Source of the DNA: Mantamonas sphyraenae
Lineage: Eukaryota > CRuMs > Mantamonadidae
Direction of reading: 5' to 3'
NCBI GenBank assembly: GCA_026936335.1
Contig: JAPMXV010000011.1
Coordinates: forward strand, 124,001-188,000
Length of the DNA stretch: 64,000 nt
In this document: positions 58,380-64,000 of the stretch, piece after piece
Layout: every line of letters starts with the position of its first letter
Position numbering within the stretch: position 1 is the stretch's first letter
Translations under genes and position numbers: made by a program
Notes under the pieces: generated by a model
Databases searched by the model: none
What the model was told of the DNA's origin: nothing
The model's input: the letters and a program-made list of their open reading frames with translations, nothing else

Positions 58380-61300
58380 TCACTCCTCCGTTTGAGTGGT
58401 GTTGGTATGATCATTGGACGTGTCCGTGACTGCTGCTTCGCTCGGCCTGCTGAATGGAACGGGTCGTTGTCCCGATTTGATCTGCTCCACAGTGATCCAG
58501 AAAAATGCCTCGCACGAGTGCTGGTCTCGTTGCATTGCTACGTGCAGCGGAATCTTCACGTCGTTGTGAATTTCCCGTTGCAGTAGTGCAAACAAGGTCT
58601 GCTTGCGTGTGTGGTGGTTGCGCGATCTGCTGCATCGGGGACAGTACTGCAGCCTGCCCAGAGGTTTACGCGACACATTGGTGTTGAAACTGAGTGTCTT
58701 CCCACACCTGTGCACCTTGGATGTGCGATACTCGTCGAGGTCCTTGACCACGTTGTAGTACGCGGCGAGCCTGTCCAGCACGTCCCCAGTGCGTCCCCCC
58801 AGGCTTGACTGCTTCTTGCCTCCAACCACAAGCACATCGTTCTTGGGCATGTCTCTGTCGGACATCATCTCCAGCGTCTTGTCGATTGTCCTTCTGAGGA
58901 AACGGGCCTGTGTGCGTGTGCCCCCTTTCCTTTGCCTCATCTCGTTGTGAGTCATGGTCGGCACGGACATCTGGAACACTGTGTCGTTGTGCGTCCACAT
59001 GAGAACCCAAGTGTCACGCGTTACGCCCCAGTCGACAAAAGCAAAGAGGGTATCGTTGACCATCTCTTTCCAAGCGGGTGTTGTCTGCGACTCGTCCTGC
59101 TCGCTCTCCATGCCACCACTAGTCACTTCCGCCTCCCTGTCCTGCGCACCGTTGTCAGCCCCTGTGCCAAGCGCCCGTGCCACGTCCTCCTCCCTGTCCT
59201 GCGCTCCATCGCCAGCCCCTGTGCCAAGCGCCCGTGCCACGTCCTCCTCCCTGTCCTGCGCTCCATCGCCAGCCTCTGTGCCAAGCGCCCGTGCCACGTC
59301 CTCCTCCCTGTCCTGCGCTCCATCGCCAGCCTCCGTGCCCAACGCCTGTGTCTCGTTCTCCGGGCTGCTCGTTCCCGTCTCTTCCTCCGTCGCGCCTTCA
59401 CCACTCTTCTTCGTACTCCAACCCCCGATGTCTCTGAACTTGTACACACCGCGCTTGCCAACCTTGCTTCCCATGTCTTTCATATGGTTCCAGTTCTCCT
59501 TTGCGACGAACCTTGCCATCCACGGGGGCAACTCATCCGTGAATTGCAACATGTTGATTGCAGTTGTGAACAGGGGCGCCGTCAGCTTGTTCAACCAGTT
59601 CTTCTTCTTGTCCTTGGTGCTCGTGTCGCCGTTCCCGCGGCGGACTTGAAGTTCCGCGAAGATGTACCAAAGATGACGCAGGCACTCTTCCTCCAGCCTC
59701 GTGACCAGAGCAGGGTCACCACGCGTCATGGGGTCAGTCACAAGGTTCTGCGGGTAGAAAATCGAGACACCCGCGCCTGTGTCTGACTCTCGCACAGTCC
59801 CTTTCCACCTCATCAGCTGGCTCGGCCTCATATGTTCAACCACGGGAGCGTGTGCAATGAGGCTCGCAAACAGATCATCGAGCAGGGGTCCAGGTTCGCA
59901 CGCGTGTACCCGCCACCACGAAAGCGAGTATGCCGCATCCTCCGGGATGCTGCTGTGATCTGCCTTCCACGCTTTCAGCACACGGCCACACGCCCCACTG
60001 TTCAGCTTTCCTGCGTGCACGTCCTTCCATCGCTCATCGCTGTGGAGTAGGAACGGAACCAGCAGCCTTTTGGCCTCCACTGGGCTAAAGTCGACTGCGT
60101 TGACGCTGTGTTCGTCGCCGAGATCCTCGATGAGGCCATGGAGGATGCACAAGTAGATGTGTCGCGTCTGTTTTGCCCTCTTGCCTGTGGTTTTGGTGGC
60201 CAGCATCGACTTCTTCTCGTCCATCTCGCCCAGGACGCGCACCGCAACCGCATGGGCAGCCTCGTACTCTGGCTTTTGCCTGAGCTCGTTCCCCGTCCTG
60301 ATGACCTGCTCTTGCGCCCTGGACCTTGTCTTCCTCGCTTCTGCTTGCAAGACATCGTGGACGACGCCAAGGTAGTCTTTTCCGACGCCGTGCCGGGCCA
60401 GCGCCGGCACGATGCGTGTCTCGCCGTAGTGGGCAACGATGGCGTCGCACGCCGCAAGCACCACCATCTGCTCCGCCTTGTCGACATCATCTGTGGCCAT
60501 GGTCGTTTGGTGTTTCACCAGGGCGAAGAAGAGCAGTGTCTGCTTCGAGGTCACCATCTTCTTCAGCTCGTTGCGCAGCCGGTCGCAGAGCATCGTACGC
60601 ATGTGCTGTGTGGCGGGCCCAAGGTCTCCTGCTGCGGTCAGGTCCAGGTCCAGCGTGTGGTCGCCACGGCCGTCGTCAACGACAACGTGCCCTTCGGTGT
60701 TGATGGCCAACGGCCTTCCGGCATGGGAGAGTAGATCTCCCACCAGGGAGTCACTTGAGCTGCTGATGATGTAGCGATCCACCAACGTCTGGATGCTTTT
60801 GAGTTTCTCCTGAGCATCGTCGCACTCCCAAGCGCTGGCGACTGCCAACACTCTGCCGGCAACTTCCATCACACTGGGCACAAGGTTGGCAAACTTGCGG
60901 GTGAGGTGCATCACCGTGACACTGTTCTCCACTTTCATGGCGTGGAACCGAGTCGCACCGGCGCTGGCAATCGCGTGCAGCAGACCGAGATCGAAGGGAA
61001 CCACACTGCCATTGCCGGGGAAAACATCGTCCAGGGCCCCTTGAAGGATCGTCGAGACTTGTGATACGAGCTCCTTCTTGTCCTTGGGCGGTGATTCGGC
61101 TGCGCTCTTTGGCCTGGTCAGGCCTTGCGGCGCGGGCGGTTGCTCCCTTGTGAACTCTGGGCGATCCTGCAGAGTCCCAATGGCACGTGCCGTCATCTTC
61201 TGGCCGTGCAGTGCACCGGTGTGATAAACCATGCCTCGCTGGGTTTCGTCGTACATCGACTCTGCCCTCATGTGCTCCAGGTCCTCGTCGGTAACAACCA

Positions 61301-63695
61301 CGCGCTTCACCCGAAACCGGAGCGACTGGAAGAGTTGAAGAGCGGTATAGCAGCCGTTGAGAGCGTTTGCTTGAGTGCGCAAGAGCCTGGTCAGCGGGAA
61401 AGTCGCGGCATCTGGCACCATCAACCCGTCCCTGCCCAGAGTCGCGCCAGTGCCGTCCAGCTGTGGGGCCAACTCGTGTTGCAGGTAGCGCACAACGGCG
61501 TCCAGGGGTTTGTCCTCGCTGAGGTCGCGTGTCCACTCTTTGGTGCGGTGGGTGTACGGCACGTTTGAGTTGTACAGCACGTTGATGTTTTCGCAGACGC
61601 GCTGAAACACATCGTTGTCCTTGTTGCCAGCGAGGATGATGGCCAACGCCAGTCTGCCGTTGCCCAGCTCGAGAGCCAGAGACACCTTGGCAACCACCCC
61701 CGTAGGCTGGTCTTGCGCTGGTCGCCGCGGCAAAACCCACCGGGCACCGCCTTGCACATTGAAAGCCATCGATACAGCCCTGGCCACACAGTCGGGACCA
61801 GACACAGCTTTCGTCACGTTGCCTCGGTGATTGATGACCTGAAGTCGGAAGTGGTTCTCGTTAATGCCCTGCGAGAGCAGAAACAGGGCGCCAACCCACT
61901 CGACGATTCTCGGGTACGTTGTGTGCGCCCTCAGCCAGATGGTATGCTCGTTGTCCACTTCTCGCAGACGCTGTGCGATGTCCTCGACTGACTCGGGCCG
62001 GAAGTCCTCAACGAGCTTCTGCAATGTCAGGTACGGCTTGATCTTGTTCTTGCGCTTCCTGTTGGTACTCTCCACTGTGCTAAGGGCAATGAGCAGCCTC
62101 TGTTGCTGGGCAGCTGTGACTCCTGGCGAACCTCGCAGCACATCTTCCATGGTGGCCAGCCCCAGGCAAACCACAACGGGGTGCGTGCCACGCACGTGGT
62201 CCACAGTCATCTTGTCAAAGGCCACGCTCGCCAAATCCAGGATGTTAACCACGCTTGACGACAACCCCGGGGTCTCTTCCATCTGCCCTGCCTCCTCCGT
62301 TGCCTCCTTCTGCTTGACCAACGCTTCCAAGCTGCTCTTGGACACTTTGCCGTTTGGCAGCTCCTTCTTCAGCTCCTTTTTGATGTCACGCACGTCACCC
62401 GTGCGCTGCACAGTGCCTTGTTCGCTGAACCACACGCAGGTGGCATCCACCTGCTCGTCGTCGACGTACTTCAGGGCGGTGTTGCGCATCCCATGACCAA
62501 TGCCGGTCACCAAATCCTCACGTGATGCTTGGTTATCGAACCGGACTTGCTCATCGTGGACTTTGGCCTCATGGACCCTGGGCTTGTGGCGTTTGCGTGA
62601 CCGGTTCCCCTTCCTCGGTTGCTTTCCCGGCTTCCCCTTCCTCAGTTGCTTTCTATGCCTTCCCTTCTTCTGCTGCTGGGCAACCTGGTTCCTTGCTGCC
62701 TGTTGCACCCGCACAGGCGCCCGTGAAAGCGACATCGGAGAGGTGGAGCCCATGGAGAACACAACACGCGCCTGTGTTCCCTGCTGCAGCACGACGTTCC
62801 CATCCACATACGATGAGTAGTCGTCGTGAACGCGATCGTCATCAAACACTCGCCAATGCGTGTCGTCCACACCCAGGACGAGTACGTAGTGGCCTGCCAA
62901 ACCATCGCCCAGATAGATGCCGATGGCCACCGCCTCACTGACGTCCATCCGCTCCACGACGGAGTTGCGTTCGTACGTGATCAAACAGTTTTCGGTGCAG
63001 GTGATCTCGTCTGTTTCCGTGCCAATCACCGTTGAGCATCTTCCACTAGAGCATGTCCATTGGAACTCTGCAACGTGGCCACTGTTAGCAGGCACGCTTG
63101 CAATGCTCGCCTGTGCTTCCACACTGGTCACCTTGTTGCCACACGAACAAAAAGCCTCCCTGGTTGTTGTTGAAAGTGCAGACGGGACGCCAGCGTTCTT
63201 GGCCTCCTCAAAAAGTGCCACGTGCTTCTCGTTTGCCAGCACCCTGTCGTCCATGGGCACGCGACTGGTGTCAAACGCACGAATGGCATGCTTGCTATCG
63301 ACACAACTGCAGAAGGTTGCCCACAAACACCCATAACTGCGGGAGAATGGGAGGCGTGGGGTGAGTGTGTGTGTGCAGGGTGCAGGCGCGCGTGGCGGCG
63401 CGCGTGTGGGCGCGTGTGTGGGGTCGATTCTCGCAACCTACGTCTCAGTCGAGCTTTGCTGGTGCCTCACAAGCCCGGAGTTGGAAACAACGGCGTCTGC
63501 ATGTAGCAGGAGCATCCATACTGTGCTGTCGTCAGCAGGAATGCCTTCCATTCCGGTGAGGTAGGCGAAGAGACCGACTAAACACCTGCCTTGCCACCTC
63601 CAATCTTCATGTACGTCCAGAGCCACAAGCCCGTTCGCGCCAACACTGAGAAGCAGCGCACGCACGGCGACGGTAGCGTGACACAACAATGCCAT
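58380..63695 (-). CDS. Large protein with USP-like N-terminal region and Fanzor/TnpB-like C-terminus
   Basis: Exons 63442-63695 and 58380-63336; the intron (63337-63441, GTAGGT donor) joins in phase and gives about 1,736 residues. Residues ~100-280 carry paired-Cys knuckles (FCSCG, CSSGRC, CTENC) and a block GHYVLVLGVDDTHWRVFDDD, which resembles the His box of ubiquitin-specific proteases. A long Lys/Arg-rich stretch and >1,000 residues of unrecognised sequence follow. The C-terminal ~220 residues look like a RuvC nuclease with an inserted zinc finger: FVDWG (Asp at 59031-59033), VLVVGGKK, LDEYRTSKVHRCGKTL (58713-58736 for DEYRTSKV), CPRC (58632-58643) and HNDVK (Asp at 58560-58562). That order fits Fanzor/TnpB proteins, including the DEYRTSK phrase before the finger. 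It may be domesticated or a transposon gene. Fanzor-like identity is a by-eye inference. Confidence 0.6.
59131..59355. repeat. 57-bp coding minisatellite, about four copies
   Basis: Four direct repeats of 57 bp, nearly identical at the DNA level (tcctccctgtcctgcgctcc begins a unit on the plus strand). They encode a 19-residue acidic unit with GAQDREEDVARALGT at its core. The tract lies just upstream, in protein order, of the Fanzor-like C-terminal block and probably forms a flexible acidic linker. Such tracts vary in length between strains. Confidence 0.92.
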
Positions 63696-63772
63696 CGGGT
63701 TCCTTTGAGACGTGGGTTCGAGAGACCTGTCAGCAAAGGCACGAGCCGCGCCGGCACGCGCCAGAAAAAAAC

Positions 63773-64000
63773 CTACTCTATGCCTCTCTTGCACTCTGCT
63801 ACAGTGGCACGGACATCCGTCACTGTGTTCAGATGCTCCACGGCGTCGGCAACAGTGCGTGTGCTCGGGGAAAGTGCGTCAGCAACGCCAGCGAGAGCAT
63901 CTGCACGCTGCTCCTGTGGCGTTGCGTCCCAAACTACCCAGGGCAGCACGTGTGAGTGTCTCTCTGCATAGACCCTGCAATCCAGGCCATACGTACCTTT
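63773..64000 (-). CDS. C-terminal end of an unknown gene (partial)
   Basis: The frame is open from the window edge to a TAG at 63773-63775, about 75 residues, and ends in a helical, Ala/Val-rich stretch (DALAGVADALSPSTRTVADA, then a VTDVRATVAECKRGIE end). It reads like protein, but a strong donor-like aaag/gtacgt at about 63991-64000 means the first part may be intron. It stops ~78 bp before the likely start of the USP/Fanzor-like gene on the same strand. It could instead be a 5' exon of that gene if spliced in another frame. Family unknown. Confidence 0.35.
   Translation of the reverse strand, partial: KGTYGLDCRVYAERHSHVLPWVVWDATPQEQRADALAGVADALSPSTRTVADAVEHLNTVTDVRATVAECKRGIE

Noticed and set aside
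58099-58395. A 98-codon plus-strand frame after ACSL
   Set aside because: Trp/Cys-rich, no family, sits in a 3' untranslated region and overlaps the end of the minus-strand gene.
59131-59355. Direct repeats as a CRISPR-like array
   Set aside because: The repeats are contiguous, in frame and coding, with no spacers; the DNA is eukaryotic.
63700-63730. A tRNA B-box-like ggttcgagagacc
   Set aside because: Spacing differs from the consensus, no matching A box or cloverleaf is seen, and similar strings occur by chance in coding DNA (e.g. near 11866).
1-64000. Bacterial or viral origin of the window
   Set aside because: Spliceosomal introns, CFAP57, G-beta, BORC, FIS1 and HECT genes on both strands with separate promoters indicate a eukaryotic chromosome.

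Overview
This is gene-dense nuclear DNA from a unicellular, ciliated eukaryote. The evidence is eukaryotic: spliceosomal GT-AG introns (mostly about 70-270 nt, several with CA-rich stretches before the acceptor), a CFAP57-type axonemal protein, a C-terminal-motor kinesin, a heterotrimeric G-protein beta subunit, an animal-style two-domain adenylyl cyclase, a four-domain voltage-gated cation channel, BORCS8-like and FIS1-like proteins, MCM10 and a HECT ligase. I see no operons, phage genes, tRNAs or CRISPR arrays. The gene set fits a free-living flagellate, perhaps of opisthokont or obazoan grade, but lineage cannot be fixed from sequence alone.

Layout. 1-3.8 kb: the 3' end of an unknown gene, a small DUF6787-like mitochondrial membrane protein, and MCM10. 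3.8-7.3 kb: a large A20-type OTU deubiquitinase with PFU-like and PUL-like regions, divergent from MCM10. 7.3-13.4 kb: a tandem segmental duplication of about 3 kb carrying two copies of a secreted, acidic, cysteine-rich protein; the left copy also carries a decapitated fragment of the neighbouring membrane-protein gene. 13.3-18 kb: that membrane protein, a CDC123-like protein with a CaaX end, and G-beta. 18-25 kb: adenylyl cyclase, BORCS8-like, FIS1. 25-34 kb: kinesin-14 and CFAP57. 34-37 kb: a pseudokinase-HECT ligase. 37-49 kb: a giant CRAL-TRIO/RasGAP protein of about 3,750 residues, most of it in one 10.6-kb exon. 49-55 kb: a four-domain EEEE-filter voltage-gated channel. 55-58 kb: long-chain acyl-CoA synthetase. 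58-63.7 kb: a 1,736-residue protein with a USP-like N-terminal region and a C-terminal block that resembles the RuvC/zinc-finger nuclease core of Fanzor/TnpB proteins. The right edge holds the end of another gene.

How genes relate. Several neighbours are divergent and share short promoters (MCM10/OTU, BORCS8/FIS1, channel/ACSL, CDC123/G-beta). G-beta and adenylyl cyclase sit head-to-tail about 200 bp apart, which may mark a cAMP signalling pair. Three proteins touch ubiquitin (OTU deubiquitinase, HECT ligase, USP-like region). The main novelty candidates are the USP-like/Fanzor-like fusion, the OTU-PFU-PUL fusion, the pseudokinase-HECT fusion, the CRAL-TRIO plus RasGAP giant, and the repeated seven-cysteine module of the duplicated secreted genes.

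Limits. All domain calls were made by eye. Three genes contain frame breaks (the two cysteine-rich copies and the HECT gene) and the channel contains a one-base break; each could be an unrecognised intron, an assembly indel or a real lesion.
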